64,000 nt of DNA from Diplodia intermedia (lineage: Eukaryota; Ascomycota; Dothideomycetes; Botryosphaeriales; Botryosphaeriaceae). Below the pieces are notes generated by a model. That model did no database searches and was not told the DNA's origin. It saw only the letters and a list, made by a program, of their open reading frames with translations. Made by a program: the position numbers and the translations under genes. The stretch spans positions 186,001 to 250,000 of the forward strand of contig JAKEKT010000044.1 in the NCBI GenBank assembly GCA_021495925.1, given 5' to 3'. Positions 13,701-24,960 of this stretch are shown piece after piece. The stretch's first letter is position 1; every line of letters begins with the position of its first letter.

Positions 13701-15436
13701 ATGAAGATGAGCCGTTGGACGATGAGGCCAAGGAAGCCAAGCGCACCGACGACTTTGAAAGGACTCAGCAGATTCTGATGGAGCCCGTGAAAGATCCGTT
13801 TGCAGCTGTGCCTGCGGATACTTCTCCCATGGAGATCCTGCTTGAGCATCTTAAACTCGACATTCCAACCTCTGAAGAGCAGGAAGCGAAAAGGTTCAGA
13901 AGGGTTGCTAAAGAGTTCGGTTTCCCGGGTGCTTCGAACTGGGATGAGCTGTGGAGCAACATCAGAGAGTGCAGGCCTACCACTTGTGCTGACTATAAGG
14001 AGCTGTATGCAGTTGTCGCGGAGATGAAGCCGGAGAACATGAGAAAGGGCGAAGAAGCTTCGAACGCCAAAGCTCTGACGAAGAAACCGAAGAAGGAGAA
14101 GAAGCTTACCAAGGGCCAACAGAAAGAGCAGGCCGTAGAGGCGTTCCGAGTAGACTGGGACATACACATGGACCGCGAGCGCGCTGCCTGTAAGTCTCTC
14201 TCCCTAGACCATCATCGACGTGACTGACCGCTCGTAGGCTTCAAAGAGTGCTGGCACAGGGCCGACCTCGAACCAGGCGCCCAGGAGCGCTGGACCGAAT
14301 ATACGAGCCTGATGACAGAGCTCGAGAAGTGGGACAGCCCGAACAGAGGTCGACGAACGACCGCGCACATGCTCAAGCGGGCCAAGTACGCCATGCAGCT
14401 GCTGGCCGATCTGGGCCTTGACACGAGCAGCCACCGGCGCATTAAGCGCGACATGAACCTCGCATGGACGCTGACTTCCATCTTCTTCGACGACGCCCGC
14501 CCCTTCTTCAACTCAGAGACCGGTCTGTCGTTCAAGAACTCTCTGCTGATGGACCAGGAGGAACGCGCCAAGTATCCGCCAGACATTCGCTCGCCACACT
14601 CCAACAAGACGCGGCCAAAGGAGCACTGGGAGGAGTGGGACGGGGTGAGCAAGACAAAGGAAGGCCGGCGCCACGTGATCGACCACTACCCCGAGCATTG
14701 GAACCTCGTCGTCCGCCCGACCATCGCGCACCTCTACCGCGAAGGCGTCATCTGCCCATCGTACGCCATCCTCCCCCGCCACCTCGCGCACAAGAGGAAA
14801 TCCATCCTACCCCACTACCCCCTACTGATCACCGCACCCAACAGGTATTGGCCCACGGGCAACGGACCCGCCATCTGCATCACCGAGCCCGACCGCCCCG
14901 GCAAGCCCGACGTCTACTTCGACTGGCGGCTCTCGATCCAGCAGATCAACCTGCCGCCGACGCTGCAGAGCCCCTTCGCCGGCCCCACGCTCCTCGAACA
15001 CGCCCAGCGCTTCGCAAAGGCCAACGGGCCCGAGGCGGCCTTCACCGTGCTCAAAGTGTGGTCGGCGCCGCACTTCTGGCCGCTCATGCTCGGCCACGAC
15101 AACCGCGACAACACCAGCTTCGCCGACGGCGTCGGCCGCATGTGGGAGTGGAAGTTCATCCCGAAGGACATGCCGTACAGCGAGTGGAGCATGCACAAGG
15201 CGCTCTCGGACCGCGTCGACAAGCACCGCCAGTCGTTCTTCGGCGATGGCGTCGTCGTCCGGAAGGACATGCTGCTCGTCATGGCGAAGGACAGGGACGC
15301 GTGCAAGCGCTTGACCACGGCGGCCGTCTGGGCCGTCAATACCCGCCCCTGGCGTCTCGAGGTCGATCCGTGGAAGAGCTGGTTTGGCGTAAGAGTCGGG
15401 TTTTTGGAGGGGTTGAAGGGTGCGTGGTGGGCTTGA
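10764..15436 (+). CDS. Large conserved fungal protein, N-terminal Cys/His motif, acidic centre
   Basis: Four exons (10764-12563, 12628-13223, 13276-14189, 14238-15436) give 1502 residues. The N-terminus has C5, C16, C27 and H30 in QCQALHLSDETRC...GLFCHFH, followed by LYKGYKRRN, which looks like a small zinc-binding motif. Residues ~165-230 are rich in Glu, Arg and Lys with heptad-like spacing, a likely coiled coil. A very acidic run of Asp, Glu and Ser lies near residues 890-950. The C-terminal 400 residues are Trp/Pro-rich and look globular. The first intron has two usable acceptors, at 12618 and 12627, both in frame. I chose 12627 because the upstream AG lies only ~6 bases from the likely branch point; the alternative adds three residues. 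I recognise the general look of a conserved Pezizomycotina protein but know no function, and assign none. Confidence 0.85.
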
Positions 15437-16268
15437 TTGAGGGGGGAAGGGAGAGGGAAGGCGGGCGGTTTGCATGGATTCTGGGGATATTTTGATCATT
15501 TGGCTTCGCGCGGCAAAGGTTTGTTGTTGTTGTTGGTGGATGATCGTTTGGCATCTTCGCCTCCATATCTTTGGGGTTTTTGGATGCGATGCCCGATTTT
15601 TCATCAACATGTCGGATCGATCTTGTCACTCGTTTAGATCACACAACACGTCACTCCTTTGAATACAGGTCACTCGTTTGGATTACATATGCCCTTCTCC
15701 CCGTCGGATTCTCGAAATGCTGAGCGTTTTCGTTGGACTGTTTGACCTGTCCCGCGCCTTTGTCTAACCGCAGGTTGGTGTCGCAGCGGCATGTAGGTGT
15801 GGGGGTCTTTCTTCAGTGGCATGGTGCGATTCTGACCTATCACAGACACCCTCTGCACAAAATTAACAGCCGCCGCGCTACTACTCGGCTGCAAGAGGGT
15901 GCTGTGGCTCCGCTGGCGGCGGCAGCGACAGCGACAGCGATCGGTGCCGGTTCGCCGACCGCTGCACCCGCCTGGACCCCTGTAGGGGATGTTCAAGAAA
16001 CACGGTAGGAACGACTATGACGTTGCATTGCACGAGGCTGGTGGCTGCACCTGGGTTGTTGGTCGAATCGGGTGTCGGCGCCAAGGGCGCAGCTGACAGG
16101 GTTGTATGTAGGTAAGCACGCAGTTTCGCAGTCACATTCTGCACAATTGCGCACATCCAGCAGCTCTCTCCGTTATGAACTTTCCGCCTCCAACTTGATG
16201 CTCAGCCAACTTGATGCTCAGCCATCATCTACACTCTCCTGCTCAGCCAGCCTCGAGTGCCGCCCGAC
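15437..16268. other. Intergenic, 0.8 kb
   Basis: 3' flank of the preceding gene and 5' flank of the next. It is T-rich immediately downstream of the stop. No coding or RNA feature was seen. Confidence 0.6.
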
Positions 16269-18387
16269 ATGATTGTTGTTGAGGACAAATGGGAAACTCT
16301 GGCGCCGCGTCGCGCTGAATCGGCTCCCGAAGGTCGGAGTTGGCCATCTGCACCATTCAGCGCAGGCGGCGGAGGCGGCGGCGGTGGGCATGGGAAGGAG
16401 CCGGTGGGACTTTCACCCCCGAAGAAAATCTCCGCGGTCATGCAGGATGCGCCTGTAAGTCCTGAACTAGATTGCATGAGATTTCTCCAGCATATAATGA
16501 CAAAATTAGCCTACCCGGATTGCACCTGAAGATCCATCTACAGTACCGCAGGCCAAGGAGAGCATCACACAGTCGATCAGGACGAGCCATGGCTGTGTCC
16601 CAGCTGATTCCTCGCTTCCCACAGAGGCGGCGGAAAGAGTACAGATGCGGGAGAGGCGCGAGCTCGATGTGGTCAGAGACCGGATCCTCAAGAAGCGAAG
16701 AGAGATTGTAGTTTTCCTGATCAAAACGAGAATCCACGAGTTGATGCCTTGCAGCTCTGACGACGAATCTTCCGAGGGCTTCAGCGACGATGATACGCAG
16801 AATTCCCCAACAGAGGACGGATGCCCTTGCGACGCAGGAGAGAAGAGAAAAAGGACTGCATCCCCAGCGGCATCATCCAATACCCGAGTGCGAGGTCAAG
16901 CGTCAGCCACATCCAAGGGCAAAAAGCGCGCATCCCCAAGTTCAGGTCGTGAAGATGATGATGGTGAGGATGAGGCCCAACATCAACGCGTTCAGTTGCC
17001 CGGTCCCCCGCTTGAGCGAAAGAAACAACTGGCTTGTCCTTATGCAAAGCGATATCCAGAAAACTTGTACCTGTGTCCGTGTTCATGCACTCATGGGTTC
17101 GCCGACCCGAACAAAGTCAAGTATGTGTCCTCCACTCTTTTCTCTACTTCTGTCGTTTCCGACCTTTGCAAAACTAACTGTAACTCCACTCATTGTAGAG
17201 GGCACCTTCGTAGGGTACATGAACTTGCAGAGCACCATTGTGGTGAATGTTTCGAGGAGTTCGCTTCACAAGAGGAGTACAAGCGGCATTTGGTGTCCGA
17301 ACCTGCCTCGTGTCCCAATCCCACCACGCGGCCTCTGATGAGGTACGGTCACGAACAACGAGCGGCTCTCAGCAAAAGACAAGCTCGAGGCACAACGCAC
17401 GTCCAGAAGTGGAATCAGCTTTATCGACGCCTGTTCCCAGATGCAGAGACGATGCCATCACCATGTACGTTCCAAATCACCAGTGATGGATAGAGTGCAC
17501 GGGAACACCGCAGCTGACGGAGCGTAGATGTCGGCGAGGATGCAGCCGCCAGCACACGACCAGACGACCTCAGCGACGAGCCCGAGCATCTCACCGGGTC
17601 CGCAGTCATTCAAGCCGTTGTGGAACGGTTCGAGGCAGAACTGGAAGCCGAGGCGCCCAGCTTTCGCGAGGTCGTCGACAGGTTCCTGGTTGAAGTCATA
17701 CGCACCATGCAAGAGCGGCGCGGCCACGAGCGCGCGGAATCGACCGAAGAAGCTTTTGCTCAGCTGATGCGGTTTACCGGCATAGGTTCCGGAGCCATCG
17801 TCACCGAAAACCTTGCACGCTTGACGCGGGAGCTCGAGAACACGCCTTCGGTGCCATACGGCACTGTCGGTCTCCCGCTGGACCATCGATTCGGAGTAGC
17901 TGACTTGCGTGGCTTCGGCGGATCTGACTTTGCCGTTGATTCTGCATACCGATCTGAAAACGTTGGCGGTTCCTCCTCGAAGTATCCGGAAACCGTCATT
18001 CCCAGCGATGTTTTTGGCGCTCCGTCAACATCCTCTTCTATCTCTGAACCGGGCCCCTCCCCCAGCTCTCCGCGGCCTTGTCAAGAAGATCAAGATTCAA
18101 CGGATGCTTGTCTGCCCGGCCCTGAGGCGACGACTCCACCCTTCGCACTGCGTGAGGAAGACCAGGAATTCGAAGGACCAAACTCTACCATCGTCGCGCA
18201 GCAATCGCAGTTTTCGACCTTTGACTTTGATGCTGACCCTCCGGATCTGGGGAATGACGGCTTGGAGTCCCCCGGTTTCGACGTCAATGGATTCTTGCAG
18301 CGGCTTGAATCGCCGGTCGACTTTCCGCTGCTCGATGAGGATGCTATCTCTGGAATGCCACATGCGAAGAACTGCGATATTCCTTAG
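16269..18387 (+). CDS. C2H2-like zinc-finger fungal protein
   Basis: Four exons (16269-16454, 16510-17120, 17199-17464, 17528-18387) sum to 1923 bases, or 640 residues. The central part has the layout of a large fungal family. CPYAKRYPENLYLC and CSCTHGFADPNKVK lead across an intron into GHLRRVHELAEHHCGECFEEF, then EEYKRHLVSEPASC, i.e. paired Cys with a spaced His-x-x-x-x-His arm. The stretch before it (residues ~95-185) is Ser/Asp/Glu-rich and disordered. After it comes the ETMPSPYVGED turn typical of the family, then a ~280-residue Ser/Pro-rich tail. The 78-base intron at 17121 is a multiple of three and stop-free, so retention would add 26 residues within the finger. The start at 16269 rests on a phase-0 join and a Gly-rich first exon, and is less certain than the rest. 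A nuclear or DNA-binding role is plausible but not shown. Confidence 0.83.
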
Positions 18388-18917
18388 TGTCATTTCTTTG
18401 TTTTTGCATACTTCATTACTTTATCGATATTTGTCTTTTCTTGGTGCGGATGTTGTTGCTTTTCGCGTCAGTCATTCTTGAGCACAGAGGAGATGTGATC
18501 GACGACCTGTAAGAGAAGCGCTGACTGCTAATTTGAATATTTTTGTGGTGGTTCATTGTACTTGTTGCTGCGTTACGGAAGACGAGCGAGATTGGGGATT
18601 TCCTTGGTCGAATTTACGCTGCGTTGTCTCTGGACCTTTACCCTAGGGTTGTGTACTGTTTTGCTTCCTTTCATTCACACTATCTCATTATAGGAGATGC
18701 TCGGCGCGATATAGGCATTACCGTGCCTTATGGTTGCTTGCGTTGCTCACTTGATTAAACCGCATTTTTATCTCTATTACCCAATTAGAGTACGATAGAT
18801 CCATTCTTTTACTTACCTGACACCAGAATCTCCTTACTTACCTTCTCACTCTTTCATACTTACCTACCTTGCTCATCCACTCTTCCATACTTACCTTACT
18901 CTTTCACACTCACCTTG
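18388..18917. other. Intergenic, AT-rich with pyrimidine repeats
   Basis: AT-rich 3' flank. From ~18800 to 18915 the plus strand shows an imperfect, roughly 25-30 base pattern of CTTACC / CTTTCATACTTACC / CTCATCCACTCTTCC, i.e. degenerate tandem pyrimidine repeats. No gene seen. Confidence 0.5.
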
Positions 18918-19274
18918 TCACCTCTTCCCCGGCACCGCCGGCAACTTCCCCACCGGCGCCGGCCCCGGCGACGCCGGAATCAGACTCGCCGCGGCCCTTT
19001 CCGCCGCGTCCAGGATCCCGCCCTTCGTCTTTGCGCGCAGCATCTGCTCCTCGATGTCCAGCCGCTTCTTGTCGCGCACGACCCGCGCGCCCGGGGTTTC
19101 GTGTTTGCTCACGTTCAGCGGTGCTGGGGCGAGGGGGGAGGGGGAGGGCTTCTTCGTGCTGGGGGTGGTGGATGGGGAGGAGGTCGTGGTGGAAGGGAGG
19201 GATGGGGTGGATGAGCGGGTTTCGGGGAGGCGGGAGGTGCGGCGGAGGGTTTTGGCTGGGGTGGGGGTGGTCAT
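18918..19274 (-). CDS. Possible small unknown protein, 118 residues
   Basis: An ATG-started frame on the minus strand gives a 118-residue basic protein. The first ~55 residues are Ser/Thr/Pro-rich and look disordered. Residues ~60-95 (RVVRDKKRLDIEEQMLRAK followed by GGILDAAERAA) are compatible with a charged amphipathic helix, which chance frames rarely show. No family was recognised. The region is GC-rich compared with its flanks, which fits an exon but also inflates open frames. It could be a genuine small gene or an exon of a longer one. Confidence 0.4.
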   Translation of the reverse strand: MTTPTPAKTLRRTSRLPETRSSTPSLPSTTTSSPSTTPSTKKPSPSPLAPAPLNVSKHETPGARVVRDKKRLDIEEQMLRAKTKGGILDAAERAAASLIPASPGPAPVGKLPAVPGKR

Positions 19275-20328
19275 GGTTGTGGTGGTGTGGGGGTGGGGAT
19301 GGGGATGGTGGTGTGTTTGGGGTTTTTGGGGGGTTGTGGGGAGTGCGGGGGTTCAGGGGTTCGGGTTCGGGTCTGTCTGTCTGGTTTGTTTGGTTGCGGA
19401 TGGGGCGAGTCGGGCGTTATATGCGGACTGCGCATCGCGTTTCTATTCTTGGGGCTGGGAGGGTCTTTGTTGGTGTACAATGGATTGTTCGCGGGGGTCT
19501 TTGTTTGTCCATGTGGTCTTTCTTGAACGCGGCTTTTGTGGATCTCGGGACAAAGCGTAACGGTTGATACGTCTTTCATAGGAGTAAGGTCGATACTAAG
19601 CATTGAATGAAGCCTTAATTTTGAGCCTTCAAGGCTCTTCTTGGGTCCCTACGACAGTTTCCGATTAAACTTTGTCAGCAGATGTACCACCGCTATCATG
19701 CACTTATTAGGAAGTAGTACAATGAGACGGGCGATGACACCGGACATATGAAGAATTCGCAAAGGCTACTATAGCTACGTGGTACGAGTAGAAAGAATGA
19801 GACGTTAAAGTGTGGATTCAAGAAGAAATCCGTAGTGCCCTAATGATGGGACTTGTTGATTTGCTGCCTTCCAGTATCTTGGTAAAGCATGTGTTCACAA
19901 CCATCATCTTGTCCGCCGGAGCGGATGCGAAAGAGATCCGGAGAAGAGCTAAGGTAGCGAGATATTCTCTTGTCTTAGCGGATACTGACTCGGGCTTTTT
20001 CGGCTCGTACTTCAAAAGCGAGGAGCACCTCGACGTATTCGTGTTGGGCGTTAGTCGTGGAAAGAGCTTGGCATAGTCAGTGCACGACCCGATCGGGCAA
20101 TGCTTGCGAGCTACTGGCTACGCCACGACAGCATAGGGATATTAACTCCCGCCCTGCAGCGCTTACTTTCTCACATGTCGAGACCCGAAAGCTTGGTTAG
20201 GCTTGGGCATGCCCCGTCTCATTCAAGGCGCTGAATAATTGTGAGATGCACCGTGTCAGCGACAGCAGCATATATTGATCATTGTAGCCACATTATTTCA
20301 CCAAACCCCCAGAATCACAATCGCAACA
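19275..20328. other. Intergenic, 1.05 kb
   Basis: No recognisable gene. An 88-codon frame at 19810-20076 starts only with a non-ATG codon and matches nothing I know. The stretch just before 20329 is the promoter side of the dehydrogenase gene; I see no clear TATA box. Confidence 0.5.
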
Positions 20329-21423
20329 ATGACCGGCACTGTCGTCCTCACAGGTGCAGCAGGCGGACTCGGCTCCGCGCTCGCAGAAAACATCGTCTCC
20401 CGCCAGGAACCGGACGCTTGCATTTTCACAGTGCGCAACCAATCTTCCGCAAACGCGCAACCGCTTCACGCTCTCCGGGACACGGCGCATGGCAAAACGA
20501 TCGAAATCCACGAGCTGGACCTCGCCACTTTGGACTCGGTGCGCGCCTTCGCGGCCGACATCAACAAAAGAGTCGCCAGCCAGCAACTGCCTCGGATCAG
20601 CGTCCTCATACTCAACGCCGCCGTCATACCCGCAGGAAATCAGCGCTTGTACACGAATGCGGACGGCGCGAAGATCGAGATGATGTTCGCGGTGAACCAT
20701 CTCGCCAACTTCCTCCTGACGCTGCTCCTGCTGCCCAGCATGGATGGCGAGAAGGGCCGGGTCGTATTGGTGTCGAGCCACGCGCACGATCTGCAGTCTG
20801 CGTCGCTTAGCAAGTATCGTCCGGAGAAACTGCCGTGGGATCTCGACGAGATTGCTCGCGGCGAGCAGACGCCAGAGCCTGGCGATGAGGCGAACGATGT
20901 GATGAGGCGGTACGGCATGTCGAAGCTATGCCAGATCTTGTTCATGTGGGTGCTGCTTCTCTCCCCGGTTTTCGACGATGCGAGGACGCTGACTTGACCG
21001 CGTAGGCATGAGCTGCAAGCACGCATCGACGCGACTCCGCACCTGAACGGGGTCTGCATGCTGGCGGTAAACCCGGGGGCCATGATCCATTCCAACATGC
21101 TGAATAAGCTGGACAACCCGGTCATGAAGTATGCTGTGGGCCCGATCGCGGCCGGTGTCTTCAGGGCGGTTCAGTACTTCAACCCGGACGGGATTATGCG
21201 GACGGTGGAAAGGTCGGCAGCAGATGTACAGAAAGCTGCCTTCAGCTTCGACGATCCCTTGCTCGGAAGCCATCCGAAGGGTCTTTATTTTGACGGCGCA
21301 AAGATCGTGAAGGCGGCCGAGGACTCCTTTGATGAGACGAAACAAAAGGAGCTGTGGGATTTCAGTGTCAAACTAGCGGGACTAAGCGAGGACGACGTCT
21401 TGCGTTGTATTGGGTCAGCCTGA
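20329..21423 (+). CDS. Short-chain dehydrogenase/reductase
   Basis: Two exons (20329-20945, 21006-21423) give 344 residues. The protein is a classical SDR with an N-terminal Rossmann fold: TGAAGGLG at residues 8-15 binds the dinucleotide. It continues with LDLATLDSV for the acidic second strand, LILNAAVI for the NNAG-like motif, VVLVSSHAHDL with the catalytic Ser, and YGMSK with Tyr195 and Lys199. The long insertion after the Ser motif and the overall length resemble retinol-dehydrogenase/WWOX-like fungal SDRs, which reduce or oxidise hydrophobic alcohols and ketones with NADP(H). The substrate cannot be read from the sequence. The 60-base intron splits an ATG codon just after the catalytic motif. 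The protein appears cytosolic: there is no signal peptide and no clear membrane segment. Confidence 0.9.
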
Positions 21424-22481
21424 GGATAGGCGTCACATTATTCTGACGGCGCTGAAGGTCAATCATCTTCGGCTTCCTAGGACCTACTCTTGTGTGTTAG
21501 CGCTTCCATTGAAGGAGTTTAGCCAACGTTGTCATTATTATCTGGAGCTCTCCTTCGACCTGCCTTGAACATGTGAACTTCGTTTCGCCCATGAATAGAT
21601 CGTGGTCCTATGCCCTCTTGTGGCTGAATTTGCCTCCCAAGTCGCCTTCGTCGCTGTCATCCTCAAATGCCTTTGGTTCCGCAAGGGGCCCATTTGAACG
21701 GGCCGGCCGCCAAGCTGATCAAGCGCGTGTCATACACTGCCAGAAACGCGAGCCGTGGGCGAGAGAGTTGCATTGCTTACAAACCGGAAGCTGCCAAAGG
21801 GTGTGAAAGACTGTCGGCAAGGACGAACGATTCGGTCTTTGTTACGGGGTGGCGGGCTCTCCGGGTGTTTGCGGCGTGCGGGGGTTCTGATTGGTCGCTT
21901 GGCCCAGCCAAAAAAAAAAAAAAAAAGACCGGGGAACAACAACCACCGCTGTCAGAGCCACAAACTCTGCGTTTGTCTTCTCGGTTCGGAATCTGAAGTC
22001 AGCGTCAGACGGATACCTCGGAATTAGAGGAACCACAGCTCGAATCAGTGTGACGGTTGGCCATGTCGGGCGGTCAAAGTGGTGAAGACAGGAAAAGAGC
22101 GCAGGTTGGCCAGGACACAGTGCCTTTGCGACTTCAGCTGGGAGTGGCATCGCTGCAGAGGGAACACTGGTTGACGGACCTCATCCTCATAGCTAGGGTG
22201 CAGCTGTGCTGCCCGGTCGCCAGCGCAAAAGTTCTCCCCTTGACGCCGAGGGCATTGTCGCGACAGGCTGGGTTCGAGCAGCAACGCGCATCGCGTCATC
22301 AGTTGCTTAGGGCACCCCGCTCGCTTGCACTCCCAGAAGCGCACTAGTGGGATTCATGGGGTATAACTCCCCGCCGGCCTTCTCCATCTTGTTCCTTCGC
22401 ACCTACCCTCCAACAACCCTCTGGGAGCTGCACTTCGTTCCGTCACCCTGACAATCCTTGATCATCCAAGTCGCCGCTACT
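21424..22481. other. Intergenic with A17 tract
   Basis: No gene was recognised. A run of 17 A residues at 21910-21926 is the longest homopolymer in the window; it could be a replication-slippage run or the tail of an old retroposed sequence, but I see no target-site duplication. The last 100 bases are C-rich leader of the next gene. Confidence 0.5.
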
Positions 22482-23902
22482 ATGCCTTTCACCAAGCTTC
22501 TTGCGCCGCTTCTTGCGGCTCTTATTCTGGCGTGCCTTTCGGGTCATGCCTACGCTTCCGGCAATGGTACGTTTCACGTCAATCCTGTGAAAGAACCAAC
22601 ATTTTCCTGACACCCACAGAACGCGAGACCCAGCTGCCCACCATCTCCACTTCTGCCGTTCTCGCTTCTGAGCATGCCGTTATCTTGGCTCGCAACGCCA
22701 CCCCGGCCAGCAAAAGCATGCCCCTGTTCCCCGATATCAGTCTCCTGCCTACCGCCACCGCTCTGCCAGAGGAAGTCTCCCTCAACATCAGTGAGGGGTG
22801 GTACGGCAAGCAGCTCAACTTTCCCGCCAACAAGGGCTTCGATCCGACCAAGCTGGCTTCCATCCAGTGCAACGAGTGTTCCATCTCGGGCCAGCTGGTT
22901 GTCAAGCAGGGAAACTGGTCCTTGACGGAGCTAGGCTTCCTGGAGGTCAACCTCGCCCACCTCGTCACCAAGATTGACATGCTAGTCCAAGGCGAGCAGT
23001 CGGGCTCCATGACATTCCCTTTTGTTCCGGGCACCGACGGCGACATCCCCATCCCCGACGCGGGCTTCAAAATCCCGGGCTTTGGCAAGGCCGGCCTCAT
23101 GGTGCACCCTGAGTTTGTCATCAGCTGGAGCTTCACGAACCCGCTCGCCATCGGGTATACAACGACTTGGGAGATGACAGGCAACCCCATTATCCACGTT
23201 GACTTCAGCAACTTGAGCTCCGACCCGTTCAGCCACGTTGGCGTTGGAATGTACAGGGCGAGCGCCCTCGCATCTCGCTCCATCGAGATAGAAAATGGCA
23301 ACGCGAGCATCCTGTTTGCCCTTCGTTTGCGCCTGAAAGCCGTTCTCGATTCCGTTGTGGCCGGCGTCACGGCCGAGGCCGAGATCAACATGAACCTTCC
23401 CAGCCTCAACATCAGCTCCACCGTTTTCCCCTCAAGCGACGTCAACGACGTCTGCATGGGAGACAAGGACTACGAGATGCCTGAAGAGCCCGTCATGCGC
23501 AATTTCACCGAGACGTACCCGAAGTTTGTGCGTGGCATCGACGCGGGCGGCATGGCTGTTGGCTCCCAGTTCAACGTCTCGTTCCCCTGGATGACGCACG
23601 ACTCGGTCCTGAGTGCCATCCACAGCACGGATTTCCGCAATGGCATGTCGAAGCGGTGCTATGCCTTGAACACCAAGAACAACAGCTTTACCTCGGTGAG
23701 AGGTATTTTCGCCGACATTCGTAACGCCCTCCGCAACGACGACACGGACAACAATAACACTGCTTCTTCTGGCAATACAACCTCATCGGTATGGTCTAGA
23801 CCAAACAAGGGAGCTGCAGCTACTACGCCTCCCAGCGCGTCACTGAGCCTTTTGATGGGTGGTTTGATGTTTGCCGGTGTAGTCTTCTTGATCTGCTTCT
23901 GA
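22482..23902 (+). CDS. Secreted or GPI-anchored glycoprotein of unknown function
   Basis: Exons 22482-22566 and 22620-23902 give 455 residues. The first exon encodes a classic signal peptide (hydrophobic LLAPLLAALILACLSG ending near AYA). The C-terminus is a Ser/Ala-rich spacer followed by ~20 hydrophobic residues ending LICF, with no charged tail, as in GPI-anchor signals. Many Asn-x-Ser/Thr sequons are present (for example NAT, NIS, NWS, NLS, NFT, NNT). The body is beta-rich with few Cys (NECS, VCMG, RCYA). The intron lies directly after the signal peptide, a common arrangement in fungal secreted proteins. The layout resembles a fungal family of extracellular proteins of unknown role that I cannot name with certainty. 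A cell-wall or cell-surface location is inferred. Confidence 0.85.
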
Positions 23903-24960
23903 GCTGGGCTTGATTTCCCTTTCTTCATAGTTGGTCCCGCATTGGCACGACCTGAGAACCCTTTCACCATACTTTTTGTCTGTTTCTGAGTTCTTTGGAT
24001 TAGCATCGGTTGAGTAGATACCGTAGCTACATGACAAAATCTCCAAACCTACTTTTTGTCACTTCCTTTCCTGTCGCGAACTTGTCTTTGACGAGAATGA
24101 ATCGTGAAGACTTTGCGGCTTTTCGAGAATATCGTAAGTTCGTTAATTTGCATGTGCTCCGTTTCGCAAATTTCTAGTGCATCAAGGGACTGCCACGGTC
24201 TGACGTGCATTTACAAGTCAAACAATCGTACCCTTACCACATTGGCCTACGCCCTGTTCCTGTCTGAAAGCTTACCAAAGAACGGTTATCTGCATGTGAG
24301 ACGTTACTGCGCTTTACAAAGGTCAGGTAGCTGGTACAGCCAAGCGTTGCGCTTGCTCCATCTCCGCCTTAGCGCGAACAACCGCCACGGGGAACACAAC
24401 GGTAATCCAACCCCCCGTTCCCTTGCGCAATCGTCATTCGTCGGCACAGATGACACGAAGCAACCTGTCACCCCCACGAAGCCAACCTTGAGCTGATAGC
24501 CATCACTCCGCTCTCGATCCCATTTTTCCGTGGCCTTTCTGCGCGAAGGTTCCGAATCAGAACGGGTTCTCAATCGCAACCACGTCGATACTACACAGAG
24601 TCGCAGCTCTCTGACTTTGGCAATCCATCCTATGCAATCTTGCTGTATCGCAATTCTTCAGCGACGGAGCTGCTGCGTCAGTGGGCGAAGATGTTGCTGA
24701 TGGCCTCGATATGAACAAGCATCGTTGGATTCGAAAGATAACAGCGAATCTCCGCAACAGTCTCATTGTACCAGACGAAAAAGTCGGCCTATGGGTTAGT
24801 ACCTAACACGTAGTTGGGTAGCATTATCTCAAGGCGTTCTCGATGACCGAGTCTCCTTGACTCAACAACACCCTTTCCCTCTTAGCGCACCGACGATGCT
24901 TTCAAATAACCAACCATTCCGTCCGACACTCATCCCAACCCTCCACAACCGTCCCCAAAC
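23903..24960. other. Intergenic, 1.06 kb
   Basis: 3' flank of the surface-protein gene and promoter side of the transporter. No coding frame of interest. The 60 bases before 24961 are pyrimidine/A-rich leader. Confidence 0.6.

Noticed and set aside
14464..15610. Large frames on both strands
   Set aside because: Shadows of the last exon of the 1502-residue protein; Arg/Pro/Ala-rich with no motifs.
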